The translations under genes were made by a program, and so were the position numbers. Below are positions 10,734 through 22,324 of a stretch of 64,000 nt of DNA, piece after piece (the stretch's first letter is position 1; each line of letters begins with the position of its first letter). The notes under the pieces were generated by a model that saw only the letters and a list, made by a program, of their open reading frames with translations, ran no database searches and had not been told where the DNA came from. This DNA is from Exophiala sp. HKRS030 (Eukaryota > Ascomycota > Eurotiomycetes > Chaetothyriales > Herpotrichiellaceae), in assembly GCA_023897205.1 (NCBI GenBank), contig JAHWDD010000003.1, positions 4,467,665-4,531,664 of the forward strand, given 5' to 3'.

Positions 10734-12566
10734 ATTCGGTGTTTGCAGTGCGATTGGAATGGACCTGCGAAGTGTCCGATTGTGCTTGTCAGATCACATA
10801 ACCAAAAGCACCAATGGACAGAGCAAGTTGATGAAGTCCTTCAGCGGAACTTCGGGCGGAACAACAACGGAAGTGCCCATCAAGAGTCTGGGTCTCGAAG
10901 GAACCGCCGTGAATGACTAGATCAGAGAATCTCAGGGATCCAGCCAATTGAACGTGGACCTTGGTATGATTTCCGGGACTTCTATCATGTCTTTCCCCTT
11001 TTCAGCGGAGATGTGAATGGAGCGAGATATGCATGGCTCTGTTTGGTATACGTCCAAGGCGCCATGGTGGATATCACCACCCCCAGATTCACCCCGAAGA
11101 TGGGGAAATATTGCATCTCTTCCCCGCCAATCGACCTCCCCATGGGCTCGGAGGTCTCGGAGCTCCCTCGGGGTGCCCTTCGACCAGCTTCTCGTGACAG
11201 CAATCGAGATTGTCGAAGTCGGCATGCCTCCGATACGCGCCGACTAGTAGTGATATTCCTGAGCCACAATAGGGAATGAAAACGTAACAGAGGCAGTCAC
11301 GCAGTCGAATCGTGGAAACCATGTCGTCACGGATAGAACAACGTTATTCAAAGGTTGCACCGCTGAAACTCCTCGAAATCGGCGTCGTGCATAAAAAGTG
11401 TATTGGAGATTCTGGGAATCTCATTAGCTAGATACACGCCAGTTAAAGGAAGATATATCTTTTGAAGAATCAAGTCTTTCGGAAGATATCAGGGCGATTT
11501 GCAGATCACTGAGGAGCAATCCAAATTTAGGTATCAGCAATGTACCGAGGATTTCTCAGAGGTTCTCCAACTGCCAAAAGCCTGGGCACTTAGTTATTTC
11601 CTCCCGTCAGAGAAAGATTTAAAACCCGTCTCTTGATGAACAGACTTCGACCCATTCAATCTTGCAATTTTTCTCTTGAAGCTCACTCATTTCGTCTTAG
11701 TGCGACAAACAATCACTACGATAGCAATGCTCGATGTTTCCCTGGAGTGTTATGCTCAGGACTGTTCGCAAGTTTTCTCAGCCTCTGATCTTTAGACTCC
11801 GCCAACAAATTAAGAGACTAATTCCTTCCCAGGGCCGATGTCGCCTATACAATCTATACAATGCCGAATCCTACAGCGCACGTACTCAGTGTAACGAGGG
11901 TATTAGCCTGACGCGTAGAATGCATATCCTGTTGACGACTTGCATGTCCAACATAAAACACCTCCGGACATGTTTTGTGCACATCAATGCGACTTTTGCC
12001 TGGAAAAAGCATGGAGACTCACCAATGCGCAATCTCTTTTATTTTGCAAAGTTCAGTACGCTTATGTGCGTTAAAGATTGGAATAGAGCAGCGTTCGAGG
12101 AGGTGTGGTGGGGAGCACGGCAGTTCAGCCTCATCCCAATCGGGTTGACCTTGACCAATTCAAGGGGTAAGGCATGCTTGGCAATATTGATCCAGTTCCC
12201 AGTCGCATTCGACGATTTGTTTCACTCGGCGCTTAAACAGCTGTGGCAGCACGATCCTGGTGAGGCTCACTCTTTGCCCTAGACATGCAGCAGGGACGTG
12301 TTCTAGATTTTAGAGCAACATCTCCCAGCTCAATCGCTGCAGACAGTCACCGGTCCATGCATGGCGTTCACTCCAAACAGCCCGACCCAGTCGCAATACG
12401 AGGGGCGCCTCGGGGCACGACACCCGCATAGTGCAGTACCGTCGTCTTCCTTTCCGAAGGGGTGTTTATAGGCTTGCCAACATTACCAATTTCAAGAAGA
12501 AGAACCTAGTTATCTTCCTTTATGTTTCCCTTGGGATCTGCTGGTCAACCCTCCTCAACTCTCGCC
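10734..12566. other. 1.8-kb region without a recognisable gene
   Basis: The MFS promoter should lie at its left end and the promoter of the Cys-rich membrane protein at its right end. A pyrimidine-rich stretch at about 11650-11725 precedes an ATG at 11727, which opens only a 22-codon frame. An overlapping 182-codon frame (11734-12282) has no recognisable features. I see nothing firm here. Confidence 0.3.
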
Positions 12567-13439
12567 ATGGAACAGTACTTCAGTCATCGAACCATTCACT
12601 TGGTTCTACTGACTTTGATTTATCTCAGTCCTGCAAATGGACAAGCATACCAATCGATCTTTACACTTGATGCCTTCTCCGTTCAGCAGAGTTGTGTCCA
12701 ACAATGCTTCACAGGTGGATTTGAGGCATGCTATACAGATCTACTTGGAAGTGCTATAGGTTGTCCAAATAAACCATGCACAAGGACTTTTGCTGCGGTC
12801 GATGAATGCTATTGCCGAGGAGACCTGCAACTTGTAGCCAACCAGTGGCTCTCAATGTGCATCGATTCCATGTGCACTGTCGGCGACAATATACTCAATC
12901 TCAACAACGCTGCCAGTATATACTCTGGTTATTGCACGGAGCGCGGTTTTACTGCTTTACCGGCGCAAACCACAGCGGAAACCACAGCGCAGACTAGCGC
13001 GGCAAACACTCGCTCTACCTCCTCCATTTCAAACACCCGCACCAGTGCTCTGAGCACATCGAGCTCCTCCGCTGAAGGATCGGAAGCACCATCCTCCAGC
13101 GCACCTTCCACCGACAAGACCATGCAGATAGCGCTAGGCGTGGTGGGAGGAGTTGCTGTGTTTGCGATTGCAATTGCAATCATCTTCTTCTGCAAAATAA
13201 GAGGCAAGAAGCGCCACCAGAATCCGGTACACTTAGGGTCTTACCCTGGGCATTTCGGAGATTCATCTACACACCAGCTACGACACTCGGGCGACACAAG
13301 GCGTCCAGATTCCCCTTCCAGCGTGGGGCCTGGTGATTCATACTCAGTAGCGAATATGCCAACAGGTCAACGTCCATTCAGACCCCCTCATCCTGCACCA
13401 CCGAGTCTTGTCTCTACTGCTCGTCCCATGTGGTCATAG
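12567..13439 (+). CDS. Cys-rich single-pass membrane protein of unknown function
   Basis: 290 codons from ATG 12567; an in-frame ATG 45 bp upstream would put residues before the signal peptide, so the later start is preferred. Architecture: a signal peptide ending near LSPANGQA, then an extracellular domain with ten Cys, including QSCVQQCFTGGFEACYTD and ECYC, spaced somewhat like but not identical to CFEM domains. A Ser/Thr-rich, probably O-glycosylated stalk (residues about 135-185) comes next, then one membrane helix (MQIALGVVGGVAVFAIAIAI) with a basic stop-transfer KIRGKKRH. The tail is cytoplasmic and rich in Pro and Ser. Such proteins are common at the cell surface of Pezizomycotina and may act in wall sensing, but no function can be assigned. 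Confidence 0.75.
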   Translation: MEQYFSHRTIHLVLLTLIYLSPANGQAYQSIFTLDAFSVQQSCVQQCFTGGFEACYTDLLGSAIGCPNKPCTRTFAAVDECYCRGDLQLVANQWLSMCIDSMCTVGDNILNLNNAASIYSGYCTERGFTALPAQTTAETTAQTSAANTRSTSSISNTRTSALSTSSSSAEGSEAPSSSAPSTDKTMQIALGVVGGVAVFAIAIAIIFFCKIRGKKRHQNPVHLGSYPGHFGDSSTHQLRHSGDTRRPDSPSSVGPGDSYSVANMPTGQRPFRPPHPAPPSLVSTARPMWS

Positions 13440-14395
13440 CCATCGACCGTAAGGAATGGCAGGAAAGCTAAAGCGGCTGAAACGACCTCTTTGGAAGTGA
13501 ATTCGCGATGCCTATCACTTGCTAGGTTGTGTCGAATGGATTGTGGAACTAAATTACTCAATAACTAGAACGCCCATTGCATCACGATATCCTGCTGGGC
13601 AGATGACAAATTTTAACATCCAATACATTCTGAACATTAGCCTATGAATGAAATTTCCTTACACTCCAGGATGGATGTTTCCAGATGTCAACGTGCGGTG
13701 TTAAACGTCTGTTGCCTCTGCGGTCCTCAGTGGGGTCGCCCTTAAAACACTTGTATAACACAAATGATGATACAGGTGGCAGTGCATTTTCTTGTCCGAA
13801 AGCTTGAGAAGCAAGGTTTCCTATTGCCTTGTCGAATTCTATGTTCAAAAGAAGCTGCGAAAGATCAAAAGAGAGTTTTGCCATAAGGCATTTCCGATAG
13901 CCTTTGGTTCTGGCGTTGGGGCGCGTGAGCCAGTAAGGCTGCCAAGCATTGGTGGCTCAGGGGCTTGATCTATCTAAGTCCAGATGCCAATTAAACGGTT
14001 TTTGAAACCAACTCGTAACTGATCAGCCTGATATTAAGTGTGCTTGCATGCTGTCAAATCCACTCGATACGAGCCGTCCTTGGCCAGGAGCGTTTGTGCC
14101 AGTCGAGTACGAGTTCACGTTCACTACGGCCCGCCACATGTGTGACAAGGCTGAAAGAAGACCACAAGTTACCAAGCCCCTGAGAAGAGTCTATCGCACT
14201 AGCCATTGCTTGCCTTGAGCTGTTGCCCGGCGCTTCGGTTAACAGGTCGCGACTCACAAGGCCGCATCTAAGGATGTAAGACCATATGAGTCGAAGTTGC
14301 AACAACGCTCAGCAGATTCATTGTCATGCAGCAGTTTATTTATTTACAAGATATTCACAATACTTAATACTTTACACTTTCCGTATTCCCACAAT
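13440..14395. other. Intergenic region with one weak small frame
   Basis: About 950 bp. Apart from the doubtful minus-strand small frame at 13642-13884, nothing is recognisable. The right end should hold the promoter of the patatin-like gene. Confidence 0.3.
13642..13884 (-). CDS. Possible small hypothetical protein
   Basis: An 80-codon frame beginning MAKLSFDLSQLLLN with an ordinary amino-acid mix. After codon WS a GTAAGG donor is followed 33 bp on by GCTAATGTTCAG, so the true product might splice to a short second exon ending near 13580. No family was recognised and no other evidence supports expression; it may be chance. Confidence 0.2.
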   Translation of the reverse strand: MAKLSFDLSQLLLNIEFDKAIGNLASQAFGQENALPPVSSFVLYKCFKGDPTEDRRGNRRLTPHVDIWKHPSWSVRKFHS

Positions 14396-16318
14396 ATGTC
14401 TGAGTCAAGTTCGAATATAAGCCCATCAGATGCGAAGAGCAATGGCAAAACTAACCTGGACACCGAAGGCCTTCGCCTGTTGTCGTTGGATGGAGGAGGA
14501 GTCAGAGGACTGTCGACGTTATACATTTTGCGTGGTCTCATGCTGCGACTCAATGATGAGCGCAAAAAGTATGGCCTTCCGCATGTGAAACCTTGCGATA
14601 TTTTCGATCTTATCGGAGGAACCAGTACTGGAGGGTAAGTAGTTCCAAGACTCAACAAGGTCCCTGGAGGAAAATATCCCACTGATTTTCGCGAAGATTG
14701 ATCGCAATCATGCTTGGACGTCTCGATATGGATGTTCAAGAATGTATCGATGCATACAGGGAATTCATGATTACCATCTTCGAGAAGAAGCGAAGCCGAT
14801 TTGCAGTCGACTGGAAAGGGGAAGTCAAGGCTCGTTTTTCTTCAAAAACTCTTGCGAAAGCCATAAAGAAGGTTATAGAGGATCAAGGTCGCGCCGCCGA
14901 TGACCCCTTCTACGTTGAGGTCGAGAATGAAGAGACTCGCAAGTGCAAAGTGTGAGTTGTTTCTCACACCTTCTCCAGAATTTACTGATTCCTACGGCAC
15001 AGCTTTGTCTGCACCAAAGCAAAAGAAACACTTCATTTGGCGAACATCAGAGCATACCGTCTCCTTGGTAGAGCGGCAGATCGAGCAACAATCCTGGAAG
15101 CCGCGCTGGCTACAACTGCCGCACCGACATTCTTCGATGCCGTCAAAATCGGACCACGGACGCATGTCGATGGAGCGATGGGGGCAAACAACCCAGTCTT
15201 CGTGGTCGAAAAAGAAGCCACCAACATCTGGTGCGAACAAACAGGGAGCTTAGAGCCTCTAGTCAAATGCTTCATATCAATTGGGACAGGGATCCGGGTA
15301 TCAACCCTATGAGTGATCGCGGCAGGAAATTTATGACCGAGAATATCATCAAAGTTGTGAACGAAACCACCGAGACTGAGCAGAGCTTTGCAAGCAGATG
15401 GAGAGGGCACTTGGACAAACGATATTTCCGTTTTAACGTCCAGCAGGGTCTCCAAGGATTAAACATTGCAGAATACAAGGCCGAAGGTAGGATCGAAACC
15501 GTGACGGATGAGTATTTACAGCATCAAAACACTATGCCACAGGTATACAAATGCGTGGTCAACCTTCGGAACAAGAAGTGTCAGTGATGTCTTGTCTAAT
15601 GGTACGTGCAATACGCGGCACAGAATAACAGTCTGCAGATCCACCAACACAAGAATTCTTGGCCGAGCGAGCAGAAGCCCAGGACGATCAAGACGAAAAG
15701 CGGCTGAGCGACTCCGTCGTAATGACTGCCTCTGAGATATGTGAGTCCAGCAGAATCTTCATGAAATTCAGTCAACCGCTTGGACTAATTTCTGACGCAG
15801 CAGAGGTCATGGATCGAGCCAACAGACTTCTCAACAAGTCTCAAGAGACAGTCACTCAGATCGATTTGCAGAACGCCTTCAGAGACTTCTCGCGTGTTCT
15901 TGATGCTAAAAGACAACAGAATCCCGCCCCTACAGCGAAAGAGCTGGCGCGCCTCTACCAAAAGCTAATGTCAACATCTGTTCAACTAAGTCATGGGTTG
16001 AAGCTGAAGCCGACGGAACGAATTGCACACATGAAGGATGCGGAGAATTTTGCAAAGCTTGCTCTGCAAGAGGCCGAAAGATCGGGAAACAACGACAGGT
16101 TGGCGCAGATGCGGTTTTATCTTGCATATGTCAAGGGCAGAGAGGTGAGCTTGAGAATTGCTGCACAGCAACGAGAACAACCTGACCGGGCGCTGGTTGC
16201 GGAGCAGGACTCGGCATTGGAGGCCGTGGGTCTGGCCTTGGCTACATTGCGGAGCATATCCAACTTGGATATGACCGTCTACGATGCCATGGCGAAAGAA
16301 TTTATGACAACTGCTTGA
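14396..16318 (+). CDS. Patatin-like phospholipase with C-terminal helical extension; one apparent frameshift
   Basis: Exons 14396-14634 and 14697-14951 and a third from 15003 join cleanly (introns of 62 and 51 bp). The patatin catalytic set is present: oxyanion motif LSLDGGGVRGLS, nucleophile elbow GGTSTGG (split by intron 1) and the dyad Asp in HVDGAMGANNPV. Such enzymes hydrolyse acyl esters of phospholipids. At 15289-15291 the frame breaks between SIGTG and DPGINPMSD, two adjoining family motifs. One extra G in the GGG run would restore it, so this is probably a sequencing undercall. The patatin domain ends near 15560, then an intron near 15585-15645 leads to a C-terminal part with helical, TPR-like character (15660-16318). 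Within it, 15740-15799 has the form of a 60-bp in-frame intron. Whether the tail is one protein with the patatin domain is likely but unproven. Confidence 0.75.
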
Positions 16319-16477
16319 CGGTGAAATGTGGGGAGAGAGTTTTGTGGTACCCCTGAAGAATGACCTATATGTAGATTTCGCTATGCCCCAACAGAGAGAA
16401 CTAACTTTGAATGGTTCCAATCCTGTCCCTTCTTACTATTATATTCGAACGCCTCGCGACTTCACATCGAGACAGAA

Positions 16478-18124
16478 TCATTTGCCATTGACCACTTTGA
16501 CACCGGACTTCCGAGCGGACCATGCCTTCCTAACCTCATCTTCAGCGTCATATCCATACGTCCAGCGCTGAGTTGTGGGATCGCTCCACTGATTGGCGCT
16601 GGTGGTGAACTGCCTGCCCTCAACTTCTGCCCTTGTGGCAGCGTCTCTCGCTCTCTGCTCAGGGCCATCTGGGAAATGCCAGAGCTTGCCGTTGATCAAG
16701 CTGGCCTCCTGCATCTGTCCGCTCCTCAATATCCGAACGGATTCCCAGACCTTGAGTGCCGAGGGTAGATTGTCTGCTGAATCGACGAGGTCGATCGCCT
16801 CGGCAAGTGCAGCGGCATCTTCCACAGCCATGCCGGCTCCCTGAGACATGTACGGGACCATCGCATGTGCCGCATCTCCCATGATGATCATCTTGCCCGA
16901 AGGTGAAGTCCAGGTAGGTAGAGGTGAACCGCTGAGTAATGGCCATTTGAGTGTAGAGTCAATCATATCTATGATCTTGGTAAGAACAGGGTCCCAGCCA
17001 GAAAAATGCTGTCGCATTTGTGATAGTATTGTGTCAGGGCTCTGCTTGATCCAGCTGGCGGGATCTGACCGGTCGGGGTGTGATAGAACCATGTTGAAGG
17101 CTTTCCCTCCTGAGATGGTGTAAGTCATGACATGTCTCATGTCTCCGATCCAAAGGTTCAGTCCAGGCTTCTCAAGCAGTCGAGCTGTGTCCGGGTACTT
17201 TTGCATCTTCTCCACATCCACAGTTGCGCGATATGCGGCAAAGCCTGTCCGTAGAGGGACTTGATCTATTCCTCTGAGTACGACCTTTCGCCCGACGGAC
17301 TTGACTCCATCGGAGCAGACCAGGAGGTCGCCCGTGTAAGTAGTGCCGTTCTCGGTAGTTAATGATGGGACATGCTCATTGTACTCAGTCACTTTTGAGT
17401 TCAACACCACATTCACACCTAACTGGAGAGCCAATTGATACATCGCGTCATGGAAATGTGCCCGATGCACCACCCAGTACGGAGCATCAAAGTTGTCCTG
17501 GAAGTCCGGGACGAGTCTTGTGAGGGCAATGACATCGCCGTCTTGCCATCGTCTGAACGCAATACTCTCAGGTGTGACGACCCTAGAAGCCAAGAACGGC
17601 TTCAGGCCCCATTTGATAAGCAGGCGACTTGAGTTAGATGGTATTTGTATGCCCGCGCCAACCTACAGACACATCATTAGATCTTCCAGAGGCGTTCAGA
17701 GGCAAATCATGAATGAGAATCATCATATCTGTAGAAACTCACCTCAGCCAGGAAAGGAGCCTGCTCGACCACGGTAACCTCATGACCCTTCCTCGACAGG
17801 GCGATGGCAGCTGCCAAACCTCCCAGGCCGGCACCTACGATAACGATCTTTAACTTAACTCGTGATTGGCGTTCGCCATTTGTGAGCAGAGACGCTTGTC
17901 GCATTGTTTCCTCCTGCTTCTGCTCTCTTCTCAACTTGGCAAGAAAGTCAAGACTACCAGTTGGGTATGAAGCCGTCTGGACATGTTGATCAGCGGAGTG
18001 CATATAATCCAATGAAATAGAAGCATACTTCGGGTAAAGTTATGAACTTTTCTGCGGAATCTTCAACTTTGGCATGGGAGATACCATTCCCGTTGACCAC
18101 GACGTCGTGATCAGGTTGAATCAT
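16478..18124 (-). CDS. FAD-dependent aromatic-ring hydroxylase, salicylate/3-hydroxybenzoate hydroxylase type
   Basis: Exons 18124-18029, 17976-17743 and 17662-16478 (introns 52 and 80 bp) give 504 residues. The dinucleotide-binding motif IVIVGAGLGGLAAAIALS lies near residue 65. The second FAD/NADH motif is LLVCSDGVKSVGRK, and the C-terminal FAD motif is IMGDAAHAMVPYMSQGAG. This is the class A flavoprotein monooxygenase pattern, nearest to fungal salicylate hydroxylase-like enzymes. It is head-to-head with gentisate 1,2-dioxygenase, so formation of gentisate from 3-hydroxybenzoate or by 5-hydroxylation of salicylate is the best guess. The exact substrate is inference. The N-terminal 55 residues before the FAD motif form a hydrophilic extension. 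Confidence 0.9.
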
Positions 18125-18689
18125 GGTGGTGGGTTTCACTGGACGAGAGAGACAAAGAACGAGGTTGACGGCGACTGATATGCTTCAAACTTGGTTCCTT
18201 ATTGTATTCCCACGGTCGTAATGACAGTCTTCCGCAGACAAGTCAATGCCCAGATCTATGTTGTTGTCTGTACAAGTCGTTTTACATGTGTGGTCTCGAA
18301 GCAATGATTGCCCCATCCCGTCCCGATATTGACCCGCTATGGTCCGACGCCGGCTTAGCGTTTAGGGGGTGCGGAATGCCTGATCGACATGAGAAATCTG
18401 GGGTTCGTCGGGTGTGTATCGGAAGCGCCACCACGGACGTCTGACCCCTGCAACACCATCTCAGTCGTCCATGGGTGGTGAGTGGACCATCATCCTTTTA
18501 ACATACGGTGCTTGCTTCTAGAAGGTGTATAATAAGAGTCAAGCGATCACGACTATACTTGTTCAATAGATACAACTTAAGTACCTGAACCTCACGCCAC
18601 AGAGTATTAAACCACGATAACAACAAACAAGTGGAAAAGATACACCGAGAGAGATATTGTCAGATTTCTTACTATCTTTCAGGTTCAAG
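18125..18689. promoter_or_regulatory. Divergent promoter, FAD hydroxylase / gentisate dioxygenase
   Basis: 565 bp between two start codons facing away from each other, with products acting in consecutive steps. A shared control region is likely. I did not identify a specific factor site. Confidence 0.55.
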
Positions 18690-19826
18690 ATGGCGACGGA
18701 AACAGCAACGTTGCCAGACGCCAATGGCACGAAACTAAACGGATCCAATGACCCGGCACAAGACTTGGTCGATGCAGCCCTCAAGGTCAATACAAAGCCA
18801 TTATGGACCGTAATGGCAAAGCTGAATCCTCCTGAACCCAATCCTTCATGCATTCCTTACATTTGGCGGTACGACGAGGTGCGGCCGAGTCTTCTTCGAG
18901 CCGGCGAGATCATCACCGAGGCTCAGGCTGAGCGGCGAGTGTTGATGTTGGTGAATCCTGCCAGAGGTGAGTGACCGCCTCTTCTATGAGGCTCTACTTG
19001 GAACTAGACCACTTACATGATCTACAGACGCTCCCTTCACTACAGACACACTGTATGCAGGGCTACAACTCGTGATGCCGAATGAGACAGCCCGAGCACA
19101 CAGACACACGGCGTTCGCCATGCGCTTCATTATCGAAGGACAAGGCGGTTTCACCGCTGTCCACGGCAAGCGCATCAACATGCAAAGGGGAGATGTCATC
19201 CTGACGCCGACGTGGAACTGGCACGACCATGGCAAGGACGGATCAGGCCCCATGATCTGGCTTGACGGCTTAGATCTTCCAAATTTCAGACACTTCCCCG
19301 TCCATTTTGTAGAGCACTACCAAGATCCAAGATATCCTGCGAAGGACGTCGATTCAAGCGATTCACCGATTGTATTCCCTTGGTCGAAGATGCAGCAGAG
19401 ACTAGATGCGAAGGACGGTGATTGGGCGTCGGAAGACTATCTCAAGAAAGATGGAAGACCAGGTAAGCTGACATTGCCGCCGGCGCCCTCTTTGTATTTG
19501 CTCTAACATTGTCATTTCCAGTCTCCAGAATTCTCGGCGGCTCAGCCGAACGCGTGAATGCAGGCACCACATCTCCCGCCGTGCGGGAAACAGCTTCATC
19601 TGTATATCACGTTGTGTCGGGTCGTGGTTACAGCGAGATCGGAGGCCAGAGATTCGAGTGGAAACAAGGAGACACGTTCTGCGTGCCGGCGTGGAATAAA
19701 TACCAGCACACCGCCGAGGGCGGCGAGACCGTTTATTTGTACAGATTCCACGATAAACCTATGTTGACGTCGTTGGGTTTCTATCGTGTGGAGGGTGTTG
19801 ACGTGGAGACATTGGTATCGGATTAG
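18690..19826 (+). CDS. Gentisate 1,2-dioxygenase
   Basis: Exons 18690-18966, 19028-19462 and 19522-19826 (introns 61 and 59 bp) encode 338 residues, the usual length for this bicupin enzyme. The N-terminal cupin carries the iron ligands His117 and His119 ([16 protein letters not shown]) and His158 (TWNWHDHG). The second cupin contains [18 protein letters not shown] and the [13 protein letters not shown] stretch. The enzyme cleaves gentisate to maleylpyruvate in the cytosol. It is paired with the FAD hydroxylase. The later enzymes maleylpyruvate isomerase and fumarylpyruvate hydrolase are not in the window. Confidence 0.93.
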
Positions 19827-20282
19827 TTGTCAAGGCTCGTGGAAGAGAACAGAACGATTCAATGAAAGGTCTACTCGCTACATTTGCTTTCTCCGGCTTG
19901 CTAATGGTTGATGGTGGAGACACATCCATTGTCCGGTTATTCTGTCCTTGTTATGATTTCCTGAAGACGTAGGGCACCTCATGCGCATATCTACCGAGGC
20001 CGGAGCTCTGTTTCATCTTTGTTGATCTGGACGATGTAAGGTTTTGCCCATGGTTGTACGTTGTTGAGGAAGATTGAATGCGAAGTGTCAAAGTACGTCA
20101 ATTTGATCCTGCTTACTACTAGCAGAGAACAGCTCAATGACACAAACCGCACCTTAGGTCCAGTAGGACATCAGGTCGTTTCAATTGATCGTGTATACCA
20201 AATCACACCAACTCCAATGCTAAGTATCAATAAAGGCTTCGCAGCATCACGATGAGATGTTAAATGAGACATACTCATGCGC
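19827..20282. other. Intergenic region between convergent genes
   Basis: About 456 bp between the gentisate dioxygenase and SPT2 stop codons; 3' UTR sequence with no recognisable gene. Confidence 0.4.
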
Positions 20283-21303
20283 TCATTTGCTTTTGTTCTT
20301 GCTTGCAAGGCTCATGAGTCTTTTTCGTCTCTCTTCTTTTTCTCTCTTGAGTCGCTGCTCGAGTGCGAGCTCGCGAGCGTCATCTTCTTTGGCAGCACGT
20401 AAGGTTCGATTCTCCTCTTCATCCAGTTCAAATGCTCCGACCTCCATATCAGAAGAGACATCGGAGCCATAATCATCTCCCTCATCGCCATAGCCGTCCT
20501 CTTCAGACTCTTCTTCCTCGTCCGTCCCGAGGTACTCATCATATCGGCTTTTCTTTCGGCTTTGAAGGTCACGCGATTTGGAAGCAGGGATTCCCATAGT
20601 ACCTTTGTATGCTGTAGCCGGGGCGTGCAATGGCGGGCGGGCCACCTTTGGAGCTCGAGGCTGGTCTTTTTTGGTGGGACTAACACTTCGTATTCTTTCC
20701 TTGCCTGTCCGGCCGTTTGGTTTCTCCTTGGCCGCCTTTGCTTTTTCTTCTTCTTGTCGCTTTCTTTCGGCAATTTTCGAATGTTTTTCTCGATTTGATG
20801 CTTGGTGTCGAATCACGCCGACCTTGTTGTTCTGAGCCTTGGACTCCTGTGCCAATTTGGCCCTGGCCATTATATCTGCAAATGACCCTTTCGCTGGGGA
20901 GGTTTAACAGTAGACGTGGTTGGAGTTGTCGGTGTCGTGGAACCTCCCACTGATGGGTTGAGCGAGGTATCGATTTTTGGACGATTAACGGCTAGGACTG
21001 GTTTATCGTGCGACGGCTTTGGCGCATTGAGGGGAGGGGCTGCCGGTCGTCTACCAATGCTGCTCGTCAGCCCTGGCGCTGGATTCGGTCTCACGTGCTT
21101 TTCTGGTGCTCTCACGGAATCATTGTCCGCCTTGCGTTTGACGCCATTGAGTGGGGATGGAACAGCAGCCGCTCTAACAGAAGGTTTGCTATCATTTGTA
21201 GGAGGTTGCAAAGAGTTTGCGCTCAGTGGTTTGATGGGGGGCTTGGGCGGCGTTGGAGCCTTGCCGCTCCCGATGGAATTAACGATGTCCCTAAGAAGCT
21301 CAT
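20283..21303 (-). CDS. spt2: SPT2-like chromatin protein (histone chaperone), two apparent 1-base deletions
   Basis: The C-terminal half shows the SPT2 domain: an acidic DEYLGTDEEEESEEDGYGDE region, SSDMEVGAFELDEEE, then the KED...LALEQRLKREKEERRKR basic helix. Spt2 binds H3-H4 and works in transcription-coupled histone recycling in the nucleus. Two frame breaks occur, each at a CCC run on the plus strand. At 21289-21291 the start codon's MSFL is separated from DIVNSIGSGK. At 20886-20888 the KPPQRKG stretch is separated from SFADIMARAK. One extra base at each site restores one frame of 340 codons (1021+2=1023 nt). The middle is low-complexity, Pro/Lys-rich and natively unfolded, as usual for the family. 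Confidence 0.85.
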
Positions 21304-21927
21304 TTTGCTGTGATGCGTGATGCGTGAACGAGAAAGGCTGTAGGAGAAGGTTGTCAAGTAAGATTTGGGTAGGAGGCTGTTTTATACATGACGACCATGT
21401 TTGTACAGGCTGCCTGAGACTGGAGCGTCAGTCGCTCAGCATTTCGTTGAGGTTGACGATCTAAGCGGGATTCTGGAATAAGGTGATGTGACGACGATGT
21501 CTTAAGGACTTGTTCGGCATGAAAGACTGAAGTCGAAGTACAATGACCGCCGCTGCCACGGCTTTAAAGATCAGCCCGTGACCTGCAATTCCTTGGGTGG
21601 ACAAACGCCACATGTCCTAGCCACAAGCTGGACGACCTGCGCGGGAAGCAATCCGACGCCACACACATGGATGGCTCGGCATACCTTCTTCCAATTATTT
21701 TCACACATTTTCGTTTCCACACAAAGTCGACTTCAGTGCGCCGCAATTCCCGAACGATTTCTATCTCGACAACGAAAACATCAGAACTTGACGTGCCAGT
21801 CTCCGCTCAAATCGCGGTTAAATCGATTGTCTCTCCTGTTCGACAACCATCATCCCGGTACGTTTAAGAAAATTCGCACGAGTCTTCGAACGCAGATACT
21901 CATATTGCAACAGACATCCACATCAAC
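21304..21927. promoter_or_regulatory. Divergent region, SPT2 / ribosomal P2
   Basis: About 624 bp between head-to-head genes; it should hold both promoters. No motif was assigned. Confidence 0.45.
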
Positions 21928-22324
21928 ATGAAGCACCTCGCGGCATACCTCCTGCTTGGCCTTGCCGGCAACACCAGCCCTCCGAGTCTGATATCAAGGA
22001 AGTCCTCTCATCTGTCGGTATCGACGCCGATGAGGAGCGTCTGTCCAAATTGCTTGAAGAGTTGAAGGGCAAGGATATCGGCACTGTATGGACACTGAAC
22101 AGCCCGAGAACATATTCACAATACTAATCATGGTGTAGTTGATCGCCGAGGGTTCTACCAAACTCGCATCTGTCCCAACTGGCGGCTCAGGTGGTGGTGC
22201 TGCCCCTGCTGCTGGTGGCGCCGCTGCAGGCGGTGCCGCCGCTGCGGAGGAGGAAAAGGCCGAGGAGAAGGAAGAGGAGAAGGAAGAGTCCGACGAGGAT
22301 ATGGGTTTCGGTCTCTTCGACTAA
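21928..22324 (+). CDS. rpp2: 60S acidic ribosomal protein P2, one apparent 1-base deletion
   Basis: The start [18 protein letters not shown] is the canonical P2 N-terminus, and the exon continues with [19 protein letters not shown] in another frame. The break lies at the CCC run 21978-21980; one extra C gives [10 protein letters not shown] as in other fungi. Exon 1 (21928-22085) joins exon 2 (22139-22324) through a 53-bp intron. The product is 114 residues, with an Ala/Gly hinge and the conserved acidic end [11 protein letters not shown] that binds translation GTPases in the ribosomal stalk. A real disruption of this gene would probably be harmful, so the frameshift is most likely a sequence error. 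Confidence 0.95.

Noticed and set aside
11734..12282. 182-codon plus-strand frame
   Set aside because: Few acidic residues, no family feature, and the upstream 5'-UTR-like sequence leads to a different ATG in another frame; too weak to call.
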